Source of the DNA: Candidatus Brachythrix odensensis
GTDB taxonomy: Bacteria; Chloroflexota; Anaerolineae; J036; Brachytrichaceae
Direction: 5' to 3'
Length of the DNA: 64,000 bases
Assembly (NCBI GenBank): GCA_016714465.1
Contig: JADKDT010000026.1
Span: forward strand, 372,001-436,000
The notes beneath the pieces were generated by a model. It did no database searches. It was not told the DNA's origin and was given only the letters and a program-made list of their open reading frames with translations. How positions within the stretch are numbered: position 1 is the first letter of the stretch; every line of letters begins with the position of its first letter. Positions 11,321 through 20,830 of the stretch are shown here, piece after piece. The translations under genes and the position numbers were made by a program.

Positions 11321-11437
11321 CCCGAATCTGCGCGAATCTGCGTCAATCTGCGGATCGATCCATGTCCAAGCCCGCTCGATCCGTCGCGGGCACGGCAGGT
11401 TTTGTCCGCAGATTGACGCAGATTCGCGCAGATTGGG
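11321..11437. repeat. Inverted word-array, AATCTGCG family (copy 1)
   Basis: This lies in the 525-base gap 11152-11676, where I see no gene. The left arm (11321-11354) holds three copies of the word AATCTGCG. The right arm (11405-11437) is its reverse complement with a single extra base. The spacer (CCAAGCCCGCTCG...CGGGCACG) also occurs in the copy at 30352-30448. A weaker set of the same words lies at 11230-11264. Confidence 0.8.
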
Positions 11438-11676
11438 TTCTTGTTTCCGGCTGTCAGCGCGGCGCAAGGCACTTGATATGAGCAGTCACTCTTTCTGGGT
11501 GAATCTGCGTAATTTGTGGAAGAAAGGTCTCCGCAGTAGTACGCGCGGGGGAATTGCTATCGGCCGCGACGGGGTGCGCGTCTTGAACCACAAGCGAAAG
11601 ATCGGGGGGAGAATAGAGAGCCACGCGACTGACTATCCATTCCCGCCGACGCGCAACGCCGGCTCATCCCACTGCC

Positions 11677-12557
11677 ATGATGCAATACACAGCGGAAAAC
11701 CTCCTCGTTCGTCCCGCAGCCAGCGGCGATGTCATCCTGTCCATCACCCCCAAAAGCGCCGGCTGGGAGTTCATCTCCTTCCAGGCTCGCCGCCTGGCGA
11801 CCGGCGCGCGCGTGTCATTTGACACCGGCGAAAACGAGTTCGCCCTGGTCAACCTGACCGGCCGCTACCGGGTGACCTCCAACCGCGGAAGCTGGTCGGG
11901 GATCGGCGGACGATCGTCCGTCTTTACCGGCGGCGCGCATGCCTTATATCTCCCCGCCGCACCCACCTCGACGTGACCGCGGAGGAAGGCGGCGAGTTCG
12001 CCGTGACGTGGGTGCCGACCGACCGCGACTCAGCGCCCTGGTTGATCCGCCCCGAGAATGTCAAGAGCGGGATCCGCGGCGGCGACAACGTCAGCCGCCA
12101 GATCAACGACCTGCTCCCGCCGGGCTCGCCGGTGCATCGCCTGGTGTTGGTCGAGGTCTACACGCCGAGCGGCAACTGGAGCAGCTACCCGCCCCACAAG
12201 CACGACCGCCACATCGTTGGCGCGGACGGTGCGCTGATCGAAGCCGATCTCGAGGAGGTCTACTTCTACAAGATCGATCGCCCCGCGGGCTTCGCCTACC
12301 AGCGGGTGTATACCAGCCCCGAGTCGCCACTGCAGGCGGCCGGCCTCGGATTCGATGCCATCGTCCGCGCCGAGGACAACTGCGCCGTGCTCGTGCCCGA
12401 GGGCTATCATCCGGTGGTCAGCGGGCCGGGCTACACAACGTACTACCTCAACGTCCTCGCCGGCAGCGCCCAAAGCCTGGCCAACCAGGATGACCCTGCC
12501 CATACCTGGGTCAAGCAGGCCTACCGCGGCACGGACTCACGCTTGCCGTTGTACTGA
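11677..12557 (+). CDS. iolB: 5-deoxy-glucuronate isomerase IolB (frame disrupted)
   Basis: IolB isomerises 5-deoxy-glucuronate in the myo-inositol pathway. The N-terminal cupin half reads from 11677, then the frame shifts at about 11955 in a C-run. Adding one C joins LYLP to RTHLDVTAEEGG and restores about 293 residues. The second half carries the metal-site region of the family (YPPHKHDRH, about residue 170) and the EEVYFYKIDRPAGFAYQRVY and PEGYHPVVSGPGYTTYYLN segments. The next intact genes downstream are iolD and iolG. The high G+C and codon use match its neighbours. Confidence 0.92.
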
Positions 12558-12565
12558 TCAACGGT

Positions 12566-12983
12566 CTTTTGCAGGAGAACGGGAGAACGGGAGGAATTGA
12601 GGGAGGGCTTGATAACGATGACCGAGTACGACGCAAACGGTGGCCGATCCTTGGGCGGGGCGCAACCGAGACGAAAGTCAAGCTTCCACCCGAAGTTGGG
12701 TCATCTAGAAGGGCGTTCGCGTGGGTGAGCAGCGATTGGATTTCGTCGTCGCCGACGCGGTGATACTTGAGCTGAAGGCGGTTGAAGAAATGGCGAACGT
12801 GCACCACGCGCAACTGATCTCGTATTTGAAGGCGACTCAGATTAAGCTTGGTCTGCTCTTGAACTTCAACGTTTCGATGCTTCGCTATGGTCTTCGACGC
12901 GTCGCTCATCCTGACTACTATCAATCCTGAACACAACGCAAAACACCTAGATCGACCTCTCCCGTTCTCCCGTTCTCCTGCAA
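12566..12983. repeat. Inverted word-array flanking a GxxExxY remnant
   Basis: Arms at 12566-12595 and 12957-12983 are reverse complements built from repeats of GAGAACGG and GGGAGAACGG words and begin with TTTGCAGG. They enclose about 360 bases holding a nuclease-like gene fragment. The paired ends resemble the terminal inverted repeats of a small mobile element, but related word-arrays without cargo occur at 14907-14984 and 26262-26319. Confidence 0.65.
12721..12930 (+). pseudogene. GxxExxY family protein, C-terminal fragment
   Basis: The 69 codons encode the C-terminal half of a GxxExxY protein, a PD-(D/E)XK nuclease-like family of unknown role: GEQRLDFVVADAVILELKAV, then HHAQLISYLKATQIKLGLLL and NFNV. 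The conserved D and E-L-K of the nuclease core are present. The N-terminal GxxExxY motif itself is missing. The sequence upstream of the GTG does not encode it in any frame, so this is a remnant sitting between two arms of an inverted repeat inside the inositol gene cluster. Confidence 0.75.
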
Positions 12984-12999
12984 GGAAATTCAATACCTA

Positions 13000-14872
<1,873 letters not shown>

Positions 14873-14906
14873 CGTCAAGCGTCATTTTCAGCCGCGACGG
14901 TTTCTT

Positions 14907-14984
14907 AACAGAAGAACGGAAGAACGGAAGATGAACGAAGGAGATGCTTCCCGCCACAACTTCCTTTCTTCCTTTCTTCTGTTG
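14907..14984. repeat. Inverted word-array, CAGAAGAA family (iolD/iolG gap)
   Basis: The left arm (14907-14940, AACAGAAGAACGGAAGAACG...) pairs with the right arm (14960-14984) as a hairpin of repeated GAAGAACGGA-type words, with C-to-A differences between arms. It closely resembles the array at 26262-26319. Confidence 0.75.
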
Positions 14985-15030
14985 AAAAGCCAAATGCTGG
15001 CGCAAAATCACGCCTGAGCAAAAGGAGAAC

Positions 15031-16038
15031 ATGAAAACCGAATTCAGAGTCGCATTTCTTGGGGCAGGCCGGATGGGCCTCACCCACCTCAGCAACCTGA
15101 TGGGCGTGCGCGGAGTGAAGGTGGCGGTCGTCGCCGATACATTTCTGGAGGCCGCTCAGCGCGGGCAGGCGATCGCCAACGCCGAACGCGCCACGACCGA
15201 CATCGAGGGCGCCATCGCCGCGGCCGATGTGGATGTGGTCATGATCTCGACCCCGACCACCACCCACGCCCACCTGCTCGAAACCGCCGTCAGGGCCGGC
15301 AAGCCGGTCTGGTGCGAGAAACCCATCGCCCAGGATTTGGCCGGTACCCGCCGGGTGGTCGACCTTATCGCGACCGCCGGAGTGCCGGTCCAGATCGGCT
15401 TCATGCGCCGCTTTGATCCCGGTTATGCCGCTGCCAAGCGCAGCATCACTGAAGGCAAGATCGGCGCGCTGGAGCGCTTCCAGGCGATGAGCTGCGATAC
15501 TGCGCCGCCCCCGATGTCCTACATCGAGAGCAGCGGAGGCATCTTCGTCGATATGTTCGTCCACGACCTCGACCTGGCCCGCTTCTTGATGGGCGAGGTG
15601 CATGAGGTCTTTGCGTGGGGCGATGTCAAGGTCGATCCCGCCTTCGCCAAGGCCGGCGATGTGGATACCGTGGTGGCGGTGCTGCGCTTCGCCAGCGGCG
15701 CGCTGGGCACGCTCCAGGGCTCGCGCCGGGCGATCTGGGGCTACGACATCCGGACCGAAGTCGCGGGCTCGGCCGGCAAGCTCGTCATCGAGCCGCCTCA
15801 AAAGACCCCGCTGGCAACCTATGGCCGCTTCCAGAGCACCGTCGATCACTTCGAGAGCTTCCCCGACCGCTTCGAGGCCGCCTACAAGCTCGAGATGGAA
15901 GCCTTCTTCCAGGCCCTGCGCGGGGGCCGCCCGCCCACACCCTCGGCCGCGGACGCGCTCGAAACGCTCAAAGTCGCCCTTGCCGCCACCCGCAGCCTGC
16001 GCGAGGGGCGGCCGGTAAAGGTCGCCGAGATCGTCTGA
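15031..16038 (+). CDS. iolG: Inositol 2-dehydrogenase-like Gfo/Idh/MocA oxidoreductase
   Basis: This is an NAD(P)-dependent dehydrogenase of the Gfo/Idh/MocA family. The 335-residue protein shows the Rossmann loop FLGAGRMGLTHL, the conserved CEKPIAQDLAGT motif with the catalytic-domain lysine, and the VHDLDLARFLMGEV motif with the conserved D and H. An AAAGGAGAA ribosome site precedes the ATG. The neighbours iolB and iolD point to oxidation of myo-inositol (or a stereoisomer) to inosose. The family alone would not fix the substrate. Confidence 0.88.
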   Translation: MKTEFRVAFLGAGRMGLTHLSNLMGVRGVKVAVVADTFLEAAQRGQAIANAERATTDIEGAIAAADVDVVMISTPTTTHAHLLETAVRAGKPVWCEKPIAQDLAGTRRVVDLIATAGVPVQIGFMRRFDPGYAAAKRSITEGKIGALERFQAMSCDTAPPPMSYIESSGGIFVDMFVHDLDLARFLMGEVHEVFAWGDVKVDPAFAKAGDVDTVVAVLRFASGALGTLQGSRRAIWGYDIRTEVAGSAGKLVIEPPQKTPLATYGRFQSTVDHFESFPDRFEAAYKLEMEAFFQALRGGRPPTPSAADALETLKVALAATRSLREGRPVKVAEIV

Positions 16039-16060
16039 TCGACGATTCTTAGGGGAGCTT

Positions 16061-17691
16061 ATGTCCATCGGATCCATGACCGGCGGCGAAGCCGTCGTCC
16101 ACAGCCTGATCGCCCAGGGCGTGGATACCCTTTTCGCCCTTCCGGGCGTGCAGAACGACTTTCTGTTTAATGCCCTCTACGACCGGCGTGGCGAAATCCG
16201 GGTGATCCACACCCGCCACGAGCAGGGGGCCGCCTTCATGGCTCTGGGCTACGCCCTCATGCGGGGCGATGTCGGGGTCTACAGCGTTGTGCCGGGGCCC
16301 GGATTCCTGAACGCAACCGCGGCGCTGGCGACCGCCTATAGTCTCAACGCGCGGGTGCTGGCCCTGATCGGGCAACTCCCGTCCGCCCAAATCGGCCGGG
16401 CAGAGGGCATCCTGCACGAGATTCCCGACCAGATCGGGATTCTGCGTTCGCTGACGAAGTGGGCCGAGCGGGTCAACGCGCCGTCCGAGGCGCCGATGCA
16501 AGTTGCCGAGGCCTTTCGCCAGATGCGTTCGGGCCGCCCGCGCCCGGTCGGCCTCGAAGTGCCGATGGATGTGCTCGCCCAGCGCGGGCCGGTCGACACA
16601 GCGCCCATCGCATTGCCGCCCTACGCGCCGCCGCTTGACCACGGGCTGATCGAAACGGCGGCGGCATTGCTGGGCCACGCCCAGAACCCTGCCATCTATG
16701 TTGGGGTGGGGCGCAAGGCGTGGGAAATGAGGTCCTGGCATTGGCCGAAGCACTTCAGGCGCCGGTCGTCGCGCATCGGACCGGTCTCGGCGTCATCGAT
16801 GGGCGGCATCCCCTCAGCCTGCACCTGCCGGCCTCGCACAGCTACTGGAAGAAAGTCGATGTGGTCCTGGCGATTGGGACCTACCTGCGCTCGCCGTTGA
16901 CCGATTGGGGGGTGGATGCCAACCTGAAAGTCATCCATCTTGACGTCGACCCGACCACCCATACGATCTTGCGCCGGCCGTACATCGCTCTGACCGCCCG
17001 GGCCGAGGATGCGCTGCCCGAGCTCATCGCAGGGGTGGCAAAGCACAACCATCCCCGCCCATCCCGCACTGGAGAGATGCTCGAGATTAAGGCCGACTGG
17101 GCCGCCCAGACCGCCTACCTCGAAGAACAGCTCGGATACTTGAAGGTGATTCGGGATGGGCTGGGTGAAGACGGCGTGTTTGTCGAGGACCTGACCCAGG
17201 TGACCTATGCCGCGCGCTACGTGCTGCCCGTCTACAAGCCGCGGACCTACCTCACGACCGGATACCAGGGCACCCTTGGCCTCGGCTTCCCGACCGCCCT
17301 GGGGGCCAAGGTCGCCCGGCCCGACCTGCCGGTGATCGCCGTCGTCGGCGATGGCGGCTTCATGTTCACTTCTCAGGAGCTCGCCACCGCCGTCCAGCAC
17401 AAGATCCCGTTGGTGACGCTTGTCTTCAATAACAACGCCTACGGCAACGTCCAGCAGATGCAGAAGAACCTGCATGGCAATCGGGTCATCGCCACCGATC
17501 TGGTTAACCCCGATTTCGTCAAGCTGGCCGAGGCCTTCGGGGCAGTCGGTTTGCGGGCGAATACCCTGAGCGAGCTTGCTGATGCCATCCGAGTCGGTCT
17601 GAAGGCCAGTGGGCCGACGGTCATCGATGTGCCGCATGGCGAGATGCCGTCCGTCGACAAGTTCCGCCGCCTGGCAAAGGTGCGCGGATAG
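16061..17691 (+). CDS. Thiamine-diphosphate-dependent enzyme, acetolactate synthase-like (frame disrupted)
   Basis: This is a three-domain ThDP enzyme of about 544 residues. The pyrimidine-binding domain has the catalytic Glu in VIHTRHEQGAAFMALGYALM. The pyrophosphate domain has VVGDGGFMFTSQELATAV and NNNAYGNVQQMQ. The two parts are in different frames and join at the G-run near 16710, where one extra G gives YVGVGAQGVGNEVLALAEAL. It follows iolG by 22 bases and so probably belongs to the inositol or a related sugar-acid pathway. It is clearly distinct from iolD. A biosynthetic acetolactate synthase is less likely without a small-subunit gene nearby. Confidence 0.85.
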
Positions 17692-17710
17692 CGGCCAGCC
17701 AAAAAACGTC

Positions 17711-17758
17711 TGGCGAGATCACCATCCCCGCGCGAAGGGCGGGATGGTGATCTCGCCA
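17711..17758. terminator. Long hairpin between the ThDP enzyme gene and vapB
   Basis: Perfect 18-bp arms (17711-17728 and 17741-17758) close around a CGCGCGAAGGGC apex, 20 bases after the ThDP enzyme stop and 29 bases before the vapB -35 box. It is well placed to end the inositol transcript. Confidence 0.75.
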
Positions 17759-17786
17759 CGCCGAAAGTTCACCGTTATTCTCAGGC

Positions 17787-17814
17787 TTGACATGGTGCGG
17801 AAAGCAAGTAAACT
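17787..17814 (+). promoter_or_regulatory. Sigma-70 type promoter of vapBC, probably leaderless
   Basis: TTGACA at 17787-17792, a 16-base spacer and TAAACT at 17809-17814 form a clear promoter. Only seven bases separate the -10 box from the vapB ATG, so the transcript would begin at or next to the start codon. Confidence 0.75.
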
Positions 17815-17821
17815 GTAAAGC

Positions 17822-18088
17822 ATGAAAGCCACCATCGATATCCCAGACGGGCTGTATCGCCGAGTAAAGGCCAAGTCGGCAATGCAGGGGCTCTCCATCC
17901 GCGAGGTTACGACAGAGCTATATGAGGCGTGGTTGTCTGAGAAGCCCGCGGGCGCCCCGACACTATCGGCCGAAAAATGGCTCGAGGGCTGGATTCGACT
18001 TGGCGAAGACGCTATACGGGATGCGCCTGAGGGTCCGTCGGCCCGCGAGATCCTGGAGAACGACCGCAATCGGCTGGAGCGTTCCTGA
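17822..18088 (+). CDS. vapB: VapB-type antitoxin
   Basis: The 88-residue protein opens with MKATIDIPDGLYRRVKAKSA, a beta strand and helix typical of ribbon-helix-helix antitoxins, and lies three bases before a PIN-domain gene. By family rule it would bind VapC and repress the shared promoter. The C-terminal half (ILENDRNRLE region) is probably the toxin-binding tail. The antitoxin subtype is uncertain because the sequence is short. Confidence 0.82.
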   Translation: MKATIDIPDGLYRRVKAKSAMQGLSIREVTTELYEAWLSEKPAGAPTLSAEKWLEGWIRLGEDAIRDAPEGPSAREILENDRNRLERS

Positions 18089-18091
18089 GGC

Positions 18092-18544
18092 ATGTTAACC
18101 CTGGATGCAAATGTTTGGGTGGCAGCATTCGATCCGCGGGACGCTCATCATCGCGAGAGCGCAACGTTTTTTGAAATGATCTCAAGACAGAAGCTGGCGC
18201 TTCATGGACCAGCGATTGTCGTGCTTGAAGTCACATGCGCGCTGGCGCGGCGTTTGCGGCGCGTCGGACCTGCGGATGAGGCGGCCCGCTGGTTGCGCGC
18301 GTATCCCGCGCTTCAGCTCCATCCGATCGATGAAGGGCTGCTCGACCAGGCGCTGACGCTGGGGAGCGAACGCGGGTTGCGCGGCATGGACGCCCTGTAT
18401 GCGGCAACCGCAGTGTTAATGGACGCTTCCTTGATTTCCTGGGATTCCGAGCTCATTCAGCGCGCCGGTGCCTTGAGCCCCATCGATTGGATCGCCAGCC
18501 AGACCGATTCCGACGGCGGGCGGAACGACAAAGGGAAGTCATGA
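18092..18544 (+). CDS. vapC: VapC family PIN-domain ribonuclease toxin
   Basis: The 150-residue PIN domain shows the four acidic metal ligands at the expected places: D5 (LDANVW), E46 (VVLEVTCAL), D100 (GMDALYAATA) and D118 (SWDSEL). VapC toxins cleave tRNA or rRNA and are neutralised by the upstream antitoxin. The stop codon overlaps the next gene as ATGA, so a third gene is translationally tied to this toxin-antitoxin pair. Confidence 0.92.
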   Translation: MLTLDANVWVAAFDPRDAHHRESATFFEMISRQKLALHGPAIVVLEVTCALARRLRRVGPADEAARWLRAYPALQLHPIDEGLLDQALTLGSERGLRGMDALYAATAVLMDASLISWDSELIQRAGALSPIDWIASQTDSDGGRNDKGKS

Positions 18545-19362
18545 ACGGGCTCTTTCGCCGCCAGATTGCCCTCCCGCAGGACCACGGCTCGTGGGTCTTC
18601 ATTGGGATGCCGCTCCTGATCGGCCTGTTCGATGGCGGGATCATCGCGCCCGCATCCGTCGCGCTTGTCATCGCCGCCATGGCGGCGTTTCTCATCCGTC
18701 AGCCGGTGACCATGGCGATCAAGGTCGAGTCCGGCCGCCGCCCGAGGACCGACTTGCCGGCGGCGCTCTTCTGGCTCGCGGTATATGGCCTGATCGCCGC
18801 CCTCGCAGCTGTCGCCCTCATCGCGTTGGGCGCGGGATCTGTGCTCTATCTGGCCCTGCCAGCCGCGCCGATCTTCGCCTGGCACCTGTTACTGGTCAGC
18901 CGCCGCGCCGAGCGCCGCCAGCTCTGGATCGAGGTGCTTGGCACGGGCGCGCTGGCCCTGGCCGCGCCAGCCGCCTATTGGGTGGGGATTGGACGTTATG
19001 AATCCGGCGGCTTGCTGCTGTGGGGGCTTGTGTGGGCGCAGTCCGCGGCCTCAATCGCCTACGCCTATTTCCGTCTAGAGCAGCGCGAATGGAAGGTTGT
19101 CCCCGACCGGCGCGCGCGTTTCGCCGCCGGGAGGGGCCCGATCCTGTTTGCGGGCGCCAATCTGCTCGGCGCGGTCGTGCTTGGCCCGTTGACCGGTCTT
19201 CAGCCGGGCTGGGTATTCGTCCCGTTTGCGCTTCAGTTTGCCGAAACCTTGTGGGGAACCGATCACCCGGCCATCGGCGCGCGCCCGGCGGCGATCGGCA
19301 CCCGCCAACTGGTCGTCAGCACGTTGTTCACCTTGCTGTTCATCGTGGCGATTCAACGATGA
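18541..19362 (+). CDS. YwiC-like integral membrane protein
   Basis: I start at the ATG at 18541, where the family N-terminus begins (RRQIALPQDHGSW); upstream codons belong to vapC. The 273-residue protein has about seven to eight hydrophobic segments and the LPQDHGSW signature of YwiC-like proteins, whose function is unknown. It overlaps vapC by four bases and ends exactly one base before the converging radical SAM gene's stop codon. I cannot assign a substrate. Confidence 0.82.
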   Translation: MNGLFRRQIALPQDHGSWVFIGMPLLIGLFDGGIIAPASVALVIAAMAAFLIRQPVTMAIKVESGRRPRTDLPAALFWLAVYGLIAALAAVALIALGAGSVLYLALPAAPIFAWHLLLVSRRAERRQLWIEVLGTGALALAAPAAYWVGIGRYESGGLLLWGLVWAQSAASIAYAYFRLEQREWKVVPDRRARFAAGRGPILFAGANLLGAVVLGPLTGLQPGWVFVPFALQFAETLWGTDHPAIGARPAAIGTRQLVVSTLFTLLFIVAIQR

Positions 19363-20676
19363 CTATGGGCACTTCAGCACACCCTGGGCCCACAGGCACG
19401 CCCCGCAGGTGGGGAAGGGGTTGCCAAAGCAGTCCTCGACGTTGGCGTCGGAGATGTCGCATCCGCCGCAGAACGTGCAGGGCGGAAAGCCAAAGCCCTG
19501 CACCCGCTCGCGGTAGGCGACGTAGGCGGGGTCGAGCCACAGGTCCATCAAGCCCCGCTCGCGCACATTGCCGATGACGTGTCGGACCGAAGAGCGCGGC
19601 TGGCCATGCAGGTAGCTTCCGTGCGTGTGCAACAACGGCCAGCACGGACTCACGTCGCCGTTCCAGCCCACCGACATCGAGCCGTCTTCGACGTAGTTGC
19701 AAACATCGGTCCCCTGGGCCCAGGAGTTTCCGCCGAAATTCACCCGCCAGCCGCTGCCAAAGGCGCCAAAGAGCGCATCCCGGGTGGACTCGTCGAAGTC
19801 CATCCGCGGCAGCGACAAACGGGGGATGCGCCCGGAGTCCATGAACGCGGTCGAACGCAAGGTCTTCACATACAGCCGTTCGTCCTGCAGGTCTTGGGTG
19901 ACGGGCAGAACATTGCTGACCGAGAACTGCCGCGCTCCCAGGCTCGTCGCGAGCTTGAGCAACGCGGGCAGGTCTTTGATGTTCCGCTTCATGGCGACGA
20001 ACGTGATGCCGATCTCCGGCTTCGGAAAGTGGCCGCCCGGGCGCATGTCGCGCAGGCGGGCCAGGTTCTCGATGACCTTGGGCAGCTCGGCGCCCAGGCG
20101 TACATCGGCGTAGCTCTCGGGCGTCGCCCCGTCGATCGAAACCCAGAGCATCTCCAACCCGGCGCCAATCAACGCCTTGGCCCGGGCCGCGTCCAGCAGT
20201 GTGCCGTTGGTGATCATCTCGGTCCGGCAGCCCAGGCCATGCAGGCGCCCAATCCATTCAATGGTGCGGGGGTGGACGAGGGGTTCGCCAATCCCGCCGA
20301 AGTACACCAGCGGGCGGGTTTCCAGGCGTGCGATTCCGCGAAAGACCGCCTCAAATGTCTCGTCGCTCATTCGTCCCATCTCGCTATCCCAGGCATTCCG
20401 GAAACAGGTGACGCAGTCGAGATTGCAGGCCGTGGTCGGCTCGAGATAGATCTTGGTCAGGTGTGTGGCGGGACGATGCAGGCGAATGCTGTTGGTGTCC
20501 TCGTCGACGCGGACGCGTGCGCCCGGCGTCAACCCGAGGCGCGCAGCCACACTTGCCGGGAGCACGAGCTTGCCGTCGGCATCAACCTGCGCCCAATCGG
20601 CCTTTTTGCCCCCGTGCATGGGCACGGCCTCCGAACCATTCGGAAGTACTGGAATAGCCTCAGGCCGGATCATCAT
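19363..20676 (-). CDS. Radical SAM/SPASM protein with N-terminal AbrB-like domain
   Basis: An N-terminal AbrB/MazE-like swapped-hairpin segment (VDADGKLVLPASVAARLGL, residues 30-60) precedes a radical SAM core. The core has the cluster motif CNLDCVTC (CxxxCxxC) and FGGIGEPLVHP. A cysteine-rich SPASM domain (CTFCGGCDIS, CGACLW) ends the protein. The layout resembles maturases proposed to act on tungsten-cofactor oxidoreductases, but no such oxidoreductase gene is in the window, so the target is unknown. I prefer the ATG at 20676 over the GTG 12 bases upstream. The stop directly abuts the stop of the convergent YwiC-like gene. Confidence 0.85.
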   Translation of the reverse strand: MMIRPEAIPVLPNGSEAVPMHGGKKADWAQVDADGKLVLPASVAARLGLTPGARVRVDEDTNSIRLHRPATHLTKIYLEPTTACNLDCVTCFRNAWDSEMGRMSDETFEAVFRGIARLETRPLVYFGGIGEPLVHPRTIEWIGRLHGLGCRTEMITNGTLLDAARAKALIGAGLEMLWVSIDGATPESYADVRLGAELPKVIENLARLRDMRPGGHFPKPEIGITFVAMKRNIKDLPALLKLATSLGARQFSVSNVLPVTQDLQDERLYVKTLRSTAFMDSGRIPRLSLPRMDFDESTRDALFGAFGSGWRVNFGGNSWAQGTDVCNYVEDGSMSVGWNGDVSPCWPLLHTHGSYLHGQPRSSVRHVIGNVRERGLMDLWLDPAYVAYRERVQGFGFPPCTFCGGCDISDANVEDCFGNPFPTCGACLWAQGVLKCP

Positions 20677-20701
20677 CGCCCACCTCACTGCCCTTTTCTT
20701 G

Positions 20702-20773
20702 TCCGCAGATTCCGCAGATTTACGCCGATTCCCATTTAGAAAAGAATCAGCGCGAATCTGCGTAATCTGCGGA
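20702..20773. repeat. Inverted word-array, AATCTGCG family (copy 2)
   Basis: Arms 20702-20731 and 20745-20773 are imperfect reverse complements made of CAGATT/AATCTGCG words, in the gap between feoB's end and the radical SAM gene's start. Confidence 0.75.
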
Positions 20774-20830
20774 TAGACTCCCTATTCTCCACCTCACCTG
20801 ACCGCCGCCGGGCATTGGCCGCGCGCAGCC

